NCBI RefSeq assembly: GCF_002165375.2
Contig: NZ_CP032134.1
Span: 2,232,001 to 2,296,000 of the forward strand
Origin: Acinetobacter chinensis
GTDB lineage: Bacteria; Pseudomonadota; Gammaproteobacteria; Pseudomonadales; Moraxellaceae
DNA length: 64,000 nucleotides
Reading direction: 5' to 3'
A model generated the notes under the pieces. The model ran no database searches and was not told where the DNA came from. It worked only from the letters and a program-made list of their open reading frames with translations. The translations under genes and the position numbers were made by a program. Positions 7,787 through 16,168 of the stretch are shown here, piece after piece (positions within the stretch are counted from its first letter, which is position 1; each line of letters begins with the position of its first letter).

Positions 7787-8998
7787 ATGTCTGTAATTAC
7801 CGAAAAAACCAGCCGACCCAGCACCACCGTCTGGGTTGCTTTACTGTTGCTGTCTGTTGGAACAATAAGTGCTTACAGCCTGGTAGGCATCAATCAGGCA
7901 CTGCTGTTTTTAATTGGCGGTGCACTGGGAATGACCCTGTATCATGCATCCTTTGGCTTTACCTCTAGCTGGCGGGTATTTATTAAAGAACGCCGAGGTC
8001 GTGGTCTGCGTGCACAGATGATTATGCTTACACTTGCGGTACTTCTGTTCTTCCCTGCACTCAGCGCAGGAGAACTATTTGGCAACCCCGTAAAAGGTAA
8101 TGTCAGTCCTGTTTCCATGTCTGTTGCCATTGGTGCTTTCATTTTTGGTATAGGGATGCAACTCGGTGGTGGCTGTGCTTCAGGCACACTTTATACTGTA
8201 GGCGGTGGCAGTGCCCGCATGGTGGTGACCTTACTTTTCTTTTGCCTGGGGTCTGTGATTGCAACATCGCACCTGGACTGGTGGTTCAATCTGCCCCATC
8301 TGGCTCCCATTTCAGTGATTGATCAGTTCGGCGCTACTCCTGCCATATTACTGAACTTAATCCTGTTCGCAGTCATTGCTTTTATTACTGTAAAAATGGA
8401 AAAGAAACGCCACGGTTCACTTGAAACCGTCAGTACATCTCAGATTCATGGCTGGAAACGCTTTCTGCAAGGTCCCTGGCCACTCATTCTGGGCGGGATT
8501 ATTCTGACCCTGCTGAACTTTGCAACGCTTGCACTGGCAGGAAAACCCTGGGGTGTCACATCAGCACTGGCATTATGGGGAGCAAAAGCGGTCAGCACAG
8601 TGGGCATAGATGTCAGCAGCTGGCACTACTGGCAACAGGCAGGCAATGCAAAAGCACTGAACAGTCCTTTATGGCAGGATGTAACATCCATGATGAACTT
8701 CGGCATTATGCTGGGTGCATTACTGGCTGCAAGCCTGGCAGGTAAATTTGCACCTAATCTGAATATTCCAAAACGCTCTCTGATTGCTGCAGTCATCGGT
8801 GGCTTACTGCTGGGATATGGTGCCCGTCTCGCTTATGGCTGTAATATCGGTGCATATTTCAGTGGTATTGCTTCAGGCAGTTTACACGGCTGGTTATGGC
8901 TGATCTGTGCATTTACCGGCAACAGCTTTGGTGTAAAGTTACGACCTTTCTTCTTTCCAAGTGAAAAACCACAACCTGAAAAACTCAGCTCCTGCTGA
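7787..8998 (+). CDS. YeeE/YedE family transporter (thiosulfate uptake/TsuA-like)
   Basis: 403-residue polytopic membrane protein of the YeeE/YedE (DUF395) family. Both pseudo-symmetric repeat signatures are present: GMQLGGGCASGTLYTVGGG in the first half and GYGARLAYGCNIGAYFSGIASGSLHGW near the end, each with the conserved Cys that carries thiosulfate in TsuA. About nine to ten membrane helices. The family imports thiosulfate or related sulfur species. No convincing ribosome-binding site precedes the ATG at 7787, and no better start is visible. No sulfur-handling TusA-like gene is adjacent. A 13-bp hairpin follows. Confidence 0.85.
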   Translation: MSVITEKTSRPSTTVWVALLLLSVGTISAYSLVGINQALLFLIGGALGMTLYHASFGFTSSWRVFIKERRGRGLRAQMIMLTLAVLLFFPALSAGELFGNPVKGNVSPVSMSVAIGAFIFGIGMQLGGGCASGTLYTVGGGSARMVVTLLFFCLGSVIATSHLDWWFNLPHLAPISVIDQFGATPAILLNLILFAVIAFITVKMEKKRHGSLETVSTSQIHGWKRFLQGPWPLILGGIILTLLNFATLALAGKPWGVTSALALWGAKAVSTVGIDVSSWHYWQQAGNAKALNSPLWQDVTSMMNFGIMLGALLAASLAGKFAPNLNIPKRSLIAAVIGGLLLGYGARLAYGCNIGAYFSGIASGSLHGWLWLICAFTGNSFGVKLRPFFFPSEKPQPEKLSSC

Positions 8999-9011
8999 TC
9001 AGTTTTATTGA

Positions 9012-9044
9012 GTTAACAGACTGAAATATACTCAGTCTGTTAAC
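9012..9044. repeat. perfect 13-bp inverted repeat
   Basis: GTTAACAGACTGA / TCAGTCTGTTAAC with a 7-nt loop, just after the YeeE/YedE gene. It has no T tract on either strand. It may be a Rho-assisted terminator, a transcript-stabilising hairpin or an operator of the next gene. Confidence 0.6.
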
Positions 9045-9183
9045 TGCTATCTGTACACTTCCATCCAACAAACCCACGTTCTGCCAATGTTTCGGTATAA
9101 ATATTAAAAAACGAAATAGCGAATATAATTTGCCAAAGCCTGCACTCTTAGGCAAAGTGATAATGAACTAAGGGAGCCTGATC

Positions 9184-10227
9184 ATGTCTATACTTCAACT
9201 ACTTGGAATTAAACATCCTGTTCTACTGGCACCAATGGCTGGGGTTTCCACACCTGAGCTTGCAGCAGAAGTTTCCAATCAGGGCGGTTTAGGCTCACTC
9301 GGATTGGGTGCAGCATCTGTTGAAGCAGCCAGAAAACAGATTATCGAGACGAAATCTCTGACAGATGCACCTTTTCAGGTTAATTTTTTCTGTCATGAAA
9401 GTGTTGAACAGAATCCACAGATCACTCAACAGTGGATCAAGAGTTTCAGCCCATTATTTGAAAAATTCAATGCTGCTGCACCTGAAAGCCTGAACTGTAT
9501 TTACCCAAGTTTTAAAGACAATGATGACTTTCTGAACCTGGTACTGGAAACCTCTCCCCAGGCAGTCAGTTTTCATTTTGGAATTCCTCATCCACACCAG
9601 ATTCAGGCACTGAAAGCAGCTGGTATTATCACCATGGTCTCTGCAACAAATATTGCTGAAGCCAGAATGATTGAACAGGCCGGTATTGATATCATTATTG
9701 CCCAGGGCATTGAGGCTGGCGGTCATCGTGGGATTTTCAATGAATCCTATGACAGTGCAGTTCAGACCGCTGACCTGGTTCGGCTCTGTAAAAAATACTG
9801 CAGCATCCCTGTTGTCGCAGCAGGAGGTATTATGAATGGTCAACAGGCACGCCTGATGCTTCAGACAGGAGCGGATGCTGTACAGATGGGCACTGCATTT
9901 GTTCAGTGCAAATCATCTGCTATCAATGACGCATACAGAAAAGCCCTGTTCAGCAAACCCGCCACGCAGATTACTGCCAGTATTTCGGGACGCCCTGCAC
10001 GAGGTATCATCAATCACTGGCACTGCGATATAGATCAGCCAGATCGTCTGGCTGTACCCGCCTATCCATATGCCTATGATCTGGGTAAACAGCTGCACGC
10101 AGCAGCAACTAAAGCTGGTGATTCAGGTTATGGTGCATTCTGGGCAGGCACAAATGTTGCTCAGATCAGAGACATGGATGCCAGAGACCTGATGAATCAG
10201 TTAATACTTGAAATGAATCTCACCTGA
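9184..10227 (+). CDS. nitronate monooxygenase (2-nitropropane dioxygenase family)
   Basis: 347-residue FMN-dependent TIM-barrel enzyme that oxidises alkyl nitronates such as propionate 3-nitronate. The opening HPVLLAPMAGVSTPELAAEVSNQGGLGSLG is the family's N-terminal FMN-binding segment. The phosphate-binding region IIIAQGIEAGGHRG, with the conserved His, is near residues 172-185, and VVAAGGIMNGQQARLMLQTGADAVQMGTAF near 209-239. Length fits class I enzymes. AAGGGAG precedes the ATG. It is a single transcript ending at a hairpin. Physiological substrate unknown; nitronate detoxification is the default reading. Confidence 0.9.
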   Translation: MSILQLLGIKHPVLLAPMAGVSTPELAAEVSNQGGLGSLGLGAASVEAARKQIIETKSLTDAPFQVNFFCHESVEQNPQITQQWIKSFSPLFEKFNAAAPESLNCIYPSFKDNDDFLNLVLETSPQAVSFHFGIPHPHQIQALKAAGIITMVSATNIAEARMIEQAGIDIIIAQGIEAGGHRGIFNESYDSAVQTADLVRLCKKYCSIPVVAAGGIMNGQQARLMLQTGADAVQMGTAFVQCKSSAINDAYRKALFSKPATQITASISGRPARGIINHWHCDIDQPDRLAVPAYPYAYDLGKQLHAAATKAGDSGYGAFWAGTNVAQIRDMDARDLMNQLILEMNLT

Positions 10228-10237
10228 ACCGGTCACA

Positions 10238-10265
10238 ATATCCCCAGTTCTGGGGATATATTTTG
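10238..10265 (+). terminator. intrinsic terminator of the nitronate monooxygenase gene
   Basis: Ten-bp stem ATATCCCCAG/CTGGGGATAT with a TT loop and a short T tract. Confidence 0.75.
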
Positions 10266-10321
10266 CATCATATCCCCTGTAATTTGCCTCATAATTATTT
10301 AACTTTTTAAGTTGTACAATT

Positions 10322-10519
10322 ATGGGGATTGCATTACTTTGCCTGGTGCTGATTGGCTTTTCAGTAGACAGCGTACAGCATTATCAGGCTGAAAAAATTA
10401 CGAAAAATAAAACTGCCACTCAGGCTGAACATTCAGAAAAAAATCAGCCGGATCAGAATCAGGTTACAGCGGAAACAACTGAAACACTGCAAAGCATGGT
10501 TATTACTAAAAGTAAGTAA
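10322..10519 (+). CDS. small hypothetical protein with N-terminal hydrophobic segment
   Basis: 65-residue ORF I do not recognise. An N-terminal hydrophobic stretch (MGIALLCLVLIGF) could be a membrane anchor or uncleaved signal. The rest is a polar Gln/Glu/Lys/Thr-rich tail. Codon choice looks like the neighbours, which argues that it is translated. No ribosome-binding site precedes the ATG, which lies close behind a possible -10 (TATTTA), so leaderless initiation is possible. It is convergent with dusB. Confidence 0.45.
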   Translation: MGIALLCLVLIGFSVDSVQHYQAEKITKNKTATQAEHSEKNQPDQNQVTAETTETLQSMVITKSK

Positions 10520-10537
10520 CTTTCTTTAGATCAGAGC

Positions 10538-11584
10538 TTACTTTGTGTCCAGCAGATTGACCTGTTCAATCTGAACATCACTCATGATTTCGCCATGTAC
10601 CAGCAACTGATTAAAATAGTCTTCCACTACTTTAAACTGCGCTGTTGTGCTTTCAACTTTATACATATTCTGACGGAATTCATTGCTGCTGCGCAGCCCT
10701 TTAGTATACCAGGCAATATGTTTTCTGGAGATTCTGCAACCTGAGTATTCACCATAAAACTCATACAGCTCAGATAAATGCCCAAGCAGAACATCTTTCA
10801 CTTCCTGTATGGAAGGTGCTGCCAGGTGTTCTCCGGTTTGCAGATAATGCCCAATTTCACGAAAAATCCACGGACGCCCCTGTGCAGCACGACCAATCAT
10901 AATTGCATCTGCACCCGTATAATCCAGTACATATTTTGCTTTTTCAGGACTGTCAATATCACCGTTAGCAATCACAGGAATTGCAATATGCTGCTTCACT
11001 TCTTTAATCAATGAATAACGCGCAGTATTCAGGTACATATCTTCACGGGTACGCCCATGCAGTGCCAGAGCAGCAATTCCTGCTTCTTCTGCACGCTTTG
11101 CAACCCGCATAATATTTTCATGACCATTTAAAAAACCGAGACGGGTTTTCAGTGTTACAGGAACATCCACGGCTGCAACTACAGCATCCAGAATACGTGC
11201 AACCAAATCTTCATCTTTTAAAAGAGCAGAACCTGCCAGTTTGTTACAGACTTTTTTGGCAGGACAACCCATATTGATATCTACAATCTGAGCGCCATTT
11301 GCAACCTGATAACGCGCCGCTTCAGCAAGATCAGCCGGTTCAGAACCTGCAATCTGAGCTGAGATCGGAGCAATTTCACCATCAAAATTTGCGCGGTACA
11401 GACTTTTTTTACTCATACGCAAGGTTTTGTCAGAGGTCATCATTTCACTGACAGCATGACCTGCACCAAAATACTTGCACAGCGTTCTGAATGGCCTGTC
11501 AGTCACGCCTGCCATGGGAGCGACCCAAAGTTTTCTATCAATTGATCTGTCAAACAATTCATTGATTACACTGTGTTGACTCAA
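10538..11584 (-). CDS. dusB: tRNA-dihydrouridine synthase B
   Basis: 348-residue FMN enzyme reducing specific uridines in the tRNA D-loop. Family motifs: LWVAPMAGVTDRPFRTLC at the N terminus, DINMGCPAKKV with the catalytic Cys, VIANGDI, TGADAIMIGRAAQGRPWIF, and a C-terminal helical domain with ISRKHIAWY. Similarity to E. coli DusB is close throughout, rather than to DusA or DusC. The start appears to be TTG at 11584, with GAGG 8 nt upstream; the nearby ATG is out of frame and meets a stop. Unlike in enterobacteria, fis is not downstream. Confidence 0.93.
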   Translation of the reverse strand: MSQHSVINELFDRSIDRKLWVAPMAGVTDRPFRTLCKYFGAGHAVSEMMTSDKTLRMSKKSLYRANFDGEIAPISAQIAGSEPADLAEAARYQVANGAQIVDINMGCPAKKVCNKLAGSALLKDEDLVARILDAVVAAVDVPVTLKTRLGFLNGHENIMRVAKRAEEAGIAALALHGRTREDMYLNTARYSLIKEVKQHIAIPVIANGDIDSPEKAKYVLDYTGADAIMIGRAAQGRPWIFREIGHYLQTGEHLAAPSIQEVKDVLLGHLSELYEFYGEYSGCRISRKHIAWYTKGLRSSNEFRQNMYKVESTTAQFKVVEDYFNQLLVHGEIMSDVQIEQVNLLDTK

Positions 11585-11951
11585 TTCAGTCGCCTCATTT
11601 AACTTTGCCTGATTGTTTCATTTCCAGCATCATGGTGCATGACCGCTTTTGCGCGCTCAGTGACTGGAGAGATAAAACAGATGAATAGATGCAGCCGGTA
11701 CTGCAACAAGGTGCGTATTTTAGTAAATTCAGCTGAAAATATCCATTCGCTCGCTCTGTCTTATCGAGACTACAGGTATAACTGGCTCTGAAAAGCCTGA
11801 TCAGCAACGACATATACATACAGAACAGCCTACCAAATCATTTGACAGATTCTGCCATGCAATATACATATATATTCTGAACTTTTATTGCCAGCATAGT
11901 ATACTTCGTCTGCACTTTTGGCTCATTTATTTAGGAACGGTTTTTCACAGC
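11585..11951. other. 367-bp non-coding divergent interval
   Basis: Promoter region between dusB and the DUF1615 lipoprotein gene. A 74-codon reading frame on the minus strand (11595-11819) has no ribosome site or recognisable features and I do not accept it. I see no RNA gene. Confidence 0.4.
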
Positions 11952-13157
11952 ATGAAAAAAAGTTTTTTGACAGGCTCTCTGAAATCTCTATCCATTCTGT
12001 CATTGTCTATTGGAATTACAGCCTGTGGTGATAATTCCTGGTGGTCTAAAAATAATGAGCCAACACTTGAAAGTGAACAGATCCGTAAACTGATTCCTGC
12101 ACGGGTCAGTGATCGCCCGTCCTGGGCAAAAGATATTTACGATATTACAGATCAGCTCGGTATTCCCCAGACCAAAGAAAACATCTGCACTATTGTTGCG
12201 GTCGTTGATCAGGAATCCAATTTTGTTGCTGATCCGCAGGTACCTGGTCTGGGTGAAAAAGCAGTCCGTGAAGTACAGGATCGTCTGGAAGAAAAGTTTA
12301 AAGATAAACTGGGAGACTCCATAGGGGGAACAGTTGCAGGATATTTTCAGGATGTACTGAAAAATCAGCCCAGCCCAGAAGACAATTATTTAAGTCAGAT
12401 GCGCAGAGTCAAAACAGAGCGTCAGCTGGATGAACTTTATCGTGAAATTTTTGACTATATGTCCAAGCATTATCATGTCAGTGCATTGACTGGTGCAGCC
12501 CGACTGGTTGGTCAGGACATTGGTGAAAAGCTGAATCCTATTACCACACTGGGGTCAATGCAGGTACATATCGGGTACGCAAAAGACCATAAACGCCAGG
12601 GTGGCAACATTGCAGCACTGAGAACAGATATGTACAGTCAGTATGGCGGTTTATATTACGGTATCCACCGCCTGATGATGTATCCTGCTGACTATGATAA
12701 GCCTCTTTACAGATTTGCCGATTACAATTCAGGTCGTTATTCAAGTCGAAACGCCGCGTTCCAGAGCATGCTGAATGATCTGACCACAGCTGAACTGACA
12801 CTCGATGGCGATCTGTTGCTTTATAACAAAGATGGTTCACCACGTGCGACCAAGAGTGAATCTGAACGGGAGCTGACCAATGTATTTGCAACCCATAATA
12901 TACTGGTGACTCCGCGTCAGATCCGTTCCGATCTGAAAAAAGAAAAAGATCAGGACTTTGAAAAAACAGCGACATACAGAGCAGTGACCAAGCTGTATCG
13001 GGAAAAAACAGGTAAAGACGCTTTTTATGCAATTATGCCTCAGGTCGTGATTTCAGGACCCAAACTGAGTCGTGACTATAATACCAACTGGTTTGCCACA
13101 CGAGTAAACGGACGTTATCAGACATGTATGCAACGGGCAAAACGAATAAAAATTTAG
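11952..13157 (+). CDS. DUF1615 lipoprotein (YaiW-like)
   Basis: 401-residue predicted lipoprotein. The signal peptide ends in lipobox ITAC (Cys25), followed by the mature DUF1615 domain. Recognisable blocks are RPSWAKDIYDI, NICTIVAVVDQESNFVADPQVPGLG (resembling a lysozyme-like glutamate helix) and YYGIHRLMMYPADYDKPLYRFADYNSGRYSSRNAAFQ. The E. coli relative YaiW is an outer-membrane surface lipoprotein linked to uptake of peptide antibiotics with SbmA; no SbmA gene is here. A lytic-transglycosylase-like fold is plausible but not shown. Its 3' end overlaps the next gene by 34 bp, so the two are probably co-translated. Confidence 0.85.
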   Translation: MKKSFLTGSLKSLSILSLSIGITACGDNSWWSKNNEPTLESEQIRKLIPARVSDRPSWAKDIYDITDQLGIPQTKENICTIVAVVDQESNFVADPQVPGLGEKAVREVQDRLEEKFKDKLGDSIGGTVAGYFQDVLKNQPSPEDNYLSQMRRVKTERQLDELYREIFDYMSKHYHVSALTGAARLVGQDIGEKLNPITTLGSMQVHIGYAKDHKRQGGNIAALRTDMYSQYGGLYYGIHRLMMYPADYDKPLYRFADYNSGRYSSRNAAFQSMLNDLTTAELTLDGDLLLYNKDGSPRATKSESERELTNVFATHNILVTPRQIRSDLKKEKDQDFEKTATYRAVTKLYREKTGKDAFYAIMPQVVISGPKLSRDYNTNWFATRVNGRYQTCMQRAKRIKI

Positions 13158-13795
13158 CACTTTTTGACTTTGACGGAACACTGTACAACAAAGACAGTTT
13201 TACAGGGTTTATTTTTTATGCCTTAAAAAAACGGCAGATTGTGCGTCGGGGCATTAAAATTATTCCCTGGGTTCAGGCTTATTATTTAAATATCTACCCT
13301 GCTCATGCCATGCGGGCAAGACTGTTCAATGTGATGTTCAGAAATGCTGATTTCAATGAAATACAGGCACTTGCTCACGAATATGCCAAAGAACTTCCTG
13401 CACATTTCAACACTGAATTATTCAGACAGCTGTTACAGCATCAGCAACAGGGCGACGATGTTGTGCTGGTATCGGCATCGGTCAGTCTGTATTTAAGCGC
13501 TGTCTGTGAAATGCTGGATATTGACCTGATCTGTACTGAACCTGAAATTAAAAACGATAAACTGACGGGACTTTACAGCACAGCAGACTGTAGCTGTGAA
13601 CAGAAAAAAATCAGAGTCACAGATAAATACGATCTGTCCAGCTACAGGCACATTTATGCCTATGGCAACAGCCATGAAGACCTAGACATGCTGGAACTGG
13701 CACATCATCCTTATATGGTGGGTGAAAGCTCTCAGCTTCCTGCTTTACGCACTCAGTTCAGCATTACTGATCGGGAGACAGATGAAGCAGTCTGA
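13124..13795 (+). CDS. HAD-IB family phosphatase
   Basis: 223-residue HAD-superfamily hydrolase, subclass IB (SerB-like). Motif I is FDFDGTLYN (catalytic Asp pair at about 15 and 17). Motif II is the Ser in LVSASVSLYL, and motif IV is YAYGNSHEDLDMLELA, near residue 190. The family includes phosphoserine and lysophosphatidate-type phosphatases; the substrate here is not predictable. The gene begins inside the last 34 bp of the DUF1615 lipoprotein gene in another frame, suggesting translational coupling and a shared envelope- or lipid-related role (inference). Confidence 0.88.
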   Translation: MYATGKTNKNLALFDFDGTLYNKDSFTGFIFYALKKRQIVRRGIKIIPWVQAYYLNIYPAHAMRARLFNVMFRNADFNEIQALAHEYAKELPAHFNTELFRQLLQHQQQGDDVVLVSASVSLYLSAVCEMLDIDLICTEPEIKNDKLTGLYSTADCSCEQKKIRVTDKYDLSSYRHIYAYGNSHEDLDMLELAHHPYMVGESSQLPALRTQFSITDRETDEAV

Positions 13796-13820
13796 ACCTG
13801 TTTCATCTCTAACCCATATA

Positions 13821-13855
13821 AACAACCACCTGTTTGCAGGTGGTTGTTTTATTTA
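13821..13855. terminator. bidirectional intrinsic terminator
   Basis: Perfect 12-bp stem AACAACCACCTG/CAGGTGGTTGTT with a TTTG loop and a T-rich tail, between the HAD gene and the convergent desaturase gene. Confidence 0.9.
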
Positions 13856-14947
13856 TTTTTTGAATGGAAATGCGTATTTCACGATCCGTTTTATGACACT
13901 GCCATACTGTTTGAACAGACTCGCATTATTATAATTCAGACCATATTTTTCACATACAGCCTGCACTTTCGGTGCCATTTTACGGTAACGTCTTGCTGGA
14001 ATATCCGGATATAAATGATGTTCAATCTGATGACTCAAATGCCCCGTCAGAATATGAAATGCTTCAGAGCCTGTCAGGTTGGATGAACCACGGATCTGAC
14101 GCATGTACCAGTGTCCACGGCTTTCATTCTGCATAACAGATTTCGGAAAAACTTCCACATCCTTGGTAAAATGACCGCAGAAAATAATACTGAAAGTCCA
14201 GACGTTACGGATACCGTTTGCAACCAGGTTTCCGGTCAATACCGGTAATGCCGCAGGTCCTGCAATTAAAGGAAAAAACACATAATCCTTAAACAGCTGT
14301 TTCGTCATTTTGCGCTGTAAAGGTTTCCATTCTTCCATAAATTCTTTTTTGGTTTTTTTGCCATAAAGCACCCGACCAATTTCAAGGTTCTGAATAGCAA
14401 CACCCCACTGAAACAATAAACAGAAAGGAATACTGTATAACGGCTGCAGCAAATAGCCAGGTTTCCAGCGCTGTTCAGGAAACAGTCGGATCAAACCATA
14501 GCCGATATCATCATCCATACCTTTGATGTTGGTATAGGTGTGATGTTTAAAGTTATGGGTCTGACGCCAGTTATCCGAAGTTCCGACAATATCCCACTCA
14601 TAGGTCGCACCCTGAAATTTAGGATCACTCATCCAGTCATACTGACCATGAATCACATTATGCCCCAGTTCCATGTTTTCCATGATTTTGGCAAATCCAA
14701 GCAGTCCTGTACCCAGCAGCCACATCGGCGGTAACCATCCTGCAAAAAGACAGGCACGACCTGCAATGGATGCATAGCGGATTGTGGAATACACTTTACG
14801 GATATACTTGGCGTCTTTTTCCCCAATATCATCCAAAACTTCCTGCTTGATGGCATCTAGTTCTTTTGCCAGTGCATCCAGTTCAGTCTGCGTCAGCTCT
14901 CTGTTTTTCGGATTTTTAAAATATTGAAATTTTACAGGCATATTCAT
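13853..14947 (-). CDS. membrane fatty acyl desaturase
   Basis: 364-residue integral-membrane di-iron desaturase acting on acyl-CoA or membrane acyl chains. Three histidine boxes are visible: GHNVIHGQYDW (about 94-104), QTHNFKHHTYTN (about 130-141) and SHQIEHHLYP (about 309-318), with hydrophobic segments between. QxxHH in the third box is usual for this bacterial group. It lies 14 bp downstream of its probable electron donor, the ferredoxin reductase, in the same order as Pseudomonas desC-desB. The FabR/DesT-type regulator is divergent. Together they would introduce double bonds aerobically to adjust membrane fluidity; Delta-9 position is inferred. Confidence 0.9.
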   Translation of the reverse strand: MNMPVKFQYFKNPKNRELTQTELDALAKELDAIKQEVLDDIGEKDAKYIRKVYSTIRYASIAGRACLFAGWLPPMWLLGTGLLGFAKIMENMELGHNVIHGQYDWMSDPKFQGATYEWDIVGTSDNWRQTHNFKHHTYTNIKGMDDDIGYGLIRLFPEQRWKPGYLLQPLYSIPFCLLFQWGVAIQNLEIGRVLYGKKTKKEFMEEWKPLQRKMTKQLFKDYVFFPLIAGPAALPVLTGNLVANGIRNVWTFSIIFCGHFTKDVEVFPKSVMQNESRGHWYMRQIRGSSNLTGSEAFHILTGHLSHQIEHHLYPDIPARRYRKMAPKVQAVCEKYGLNYNNASLFKQYGSVIKRIVKYAFPFKK

Positions 14948-14961
14948 GATGTATATCTCTC

Positions 14962-16026
14962 TTAAAGATCAATGACGAGGTCAGTCTGAGCTGAATTGAC
15001 ACAAATTTTTAAAGCACTGCCAGGTTCATGGTGATGCTTACCGTTTGCTATGTCCTGGGTTGTTCCCTGAACTTTCGAGCAGACACACTTATGACAGACG
15101 CCCATACGGCATCCGTGTGCGGGTTTAATATTCTGCTGTTCCAGACCAACCAGAATGGACTGTCCTTTAGGTATCGCTACTGTTCTGTCTGAACGGGTCA
15201 GCGTCACATTGACAAAACCTGTCTCACCGCCGTCAAACTGACTTAAACTGAATGATTCTGTTTTCAGTCGTGCAGCGTGAGTAAACAGTTTTTCAACTTC
15301 TGCTGAAAACCCTGATGGTCCGCAGGCAAACACTGTACCTGACTGCATGTCACCCGCCGCAGCGTGATGTGTTTCATTGATCCGTGAATCCCCTTCCTGG
15401 GTGTAGAAAAACTCACAGCTGAAATCTGAATACTGCTCTGCCCATTGCTCAAACTGCTGTTTAAAAGCCACATCTGCATAATGTTTCACCCAGTACAGCA
15501 GTTTTATTTTCTTTTGAGAAAGCTGTTTTTTCTGGTGCAGGTCATTCAGCAGACTGTACATAGGAGTGATTCCACTGCCGGCTGCCAGCAACAGTACTGA
15601 ATCTGTTCCTGCCTGCTGTAATGTCATATCACCATAAGGCTGTCCGAACTCAAGAATATCACCGGTTTTTGCCTGTTCAGTCAGCCAGTGACTGACTTTT
15701 CCTTTGTCAGTTTTTTTTACGGTCAGCAATACGTGATGTGCATCGAGCTGAGTCAGACTGTAATTACGTTCATAACGCACACCTTCAATGCTGACAAAGA
15801 CCGGGTGATGCTGTCCTGCCTGTCCTGCCTGAAAATGACGGTTTGTCTGCAACGTCAGACTCACTGTATCGGCAGCTGCCTGATGAATCTGCACAATTTT
15901 TCCTAAAGCCTGGTGAACAGACCACACAGGATTTAATTTCTGCAACCAGAAATTAACGGTATGACGGTCTATCACCCCTTCGGCAAACTCTTTAAACAAT
16001 GAGCTTCTTTTTTCAGTCATCTGCAT
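14962..16026 (-). CDS. ferredoxin reductase, electron donor of the desaturase (DesC-like)
   Basis: Roughly 354-residue flavoprotein with an FAD domain (RNYSLTQLD for flavin binding), an NAD(P) domain (LLLAAGSGITPMYSLLNDL) and a C-terminal plant-type 2Fe-2S domain with CRMGVCHKCVC plus a distal Cys (LKICVN). This modular order is that of NAD(P)H-dependent donors to membrane desaturases and ring oxygenases. Operon position immediately before the desaturase supports the first. The start is uncertain: a GTG at 16038 and ATGs at 16026 and 16020 are all possible, none with a good ribosome site. Confidence 0.88.
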   Translation of the reverse strand: MQMTEKRSSLFKEFAEGVIDRHTVNFWLQKLNPVWSVHQALGKIVQIHQAAADTVSLTLQTNRHFQAGQAGQHHPVFVSIEGVRYERNYSLTQLDAHHVLLTVKKTDKGKVSHWLTEQAKTGDILEFGQPYGDMTLQQAGTDSVLLLAAGSGITPMYSLLNDLHQKKQLSQKKIKLLYWVKHYADVAFKQQFEQWAEQYSDFSCEFFYTQEGDSRINETHHAAAGDMQSGTVFACGPSGFSAEVEKLFTHAARLKTESFSLSQFDGGETGFVNVTLTRSDRTVAIPKGQSILVGLEQQNIKPAHGCRMGVCHKCVCSKVQGTTQDIANGKHHHEPGSALKICVNSAQTDLVIDL

Positions 16027-16060
16027 AGCACGGACCACGTTGCTGTTGATTTTTAATTAT

Positions 16061-16076
16061 TATACACATGTATATA
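16061..16076. promoter_or_regulatory. candidate FabR/DesT operator
   Basis: Imperfect 16-bp palindrome TATACACATGTATATA centred on ACATGT, in the AT-rich space between the reductase-desaturase operon and the divergent fabR-like gene. Its position, just upstream of the operon, suits a repressor site. A second palindrome-like stretch of TATATATA repeats lies at 16071-16090. Binding is inferred from location and symmetry only. Confidence 0.45.
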
Positions 16077-16168
16077 TATTTGTATATATATTCGTATTGT
16101 ATCCATTCGTTTCACAACTGTGTCTGCTCGGGCTATAATGCGGAAATGTCTCTAATCCATTGAAAAAT

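Noticed and set aside
11595..11819. 74-codon reading frame upstream of dusB
   Set aside because: No ribosome-binding site, unusual composition with many Cys and Ser, and it occupies the divergent promoter region.
12541..13032. 163-codon frame antisense to the DUF1615 gene
   Set aside because: Shadow of the real gene: no start signals, and composition rich in His, Ser and Cys.
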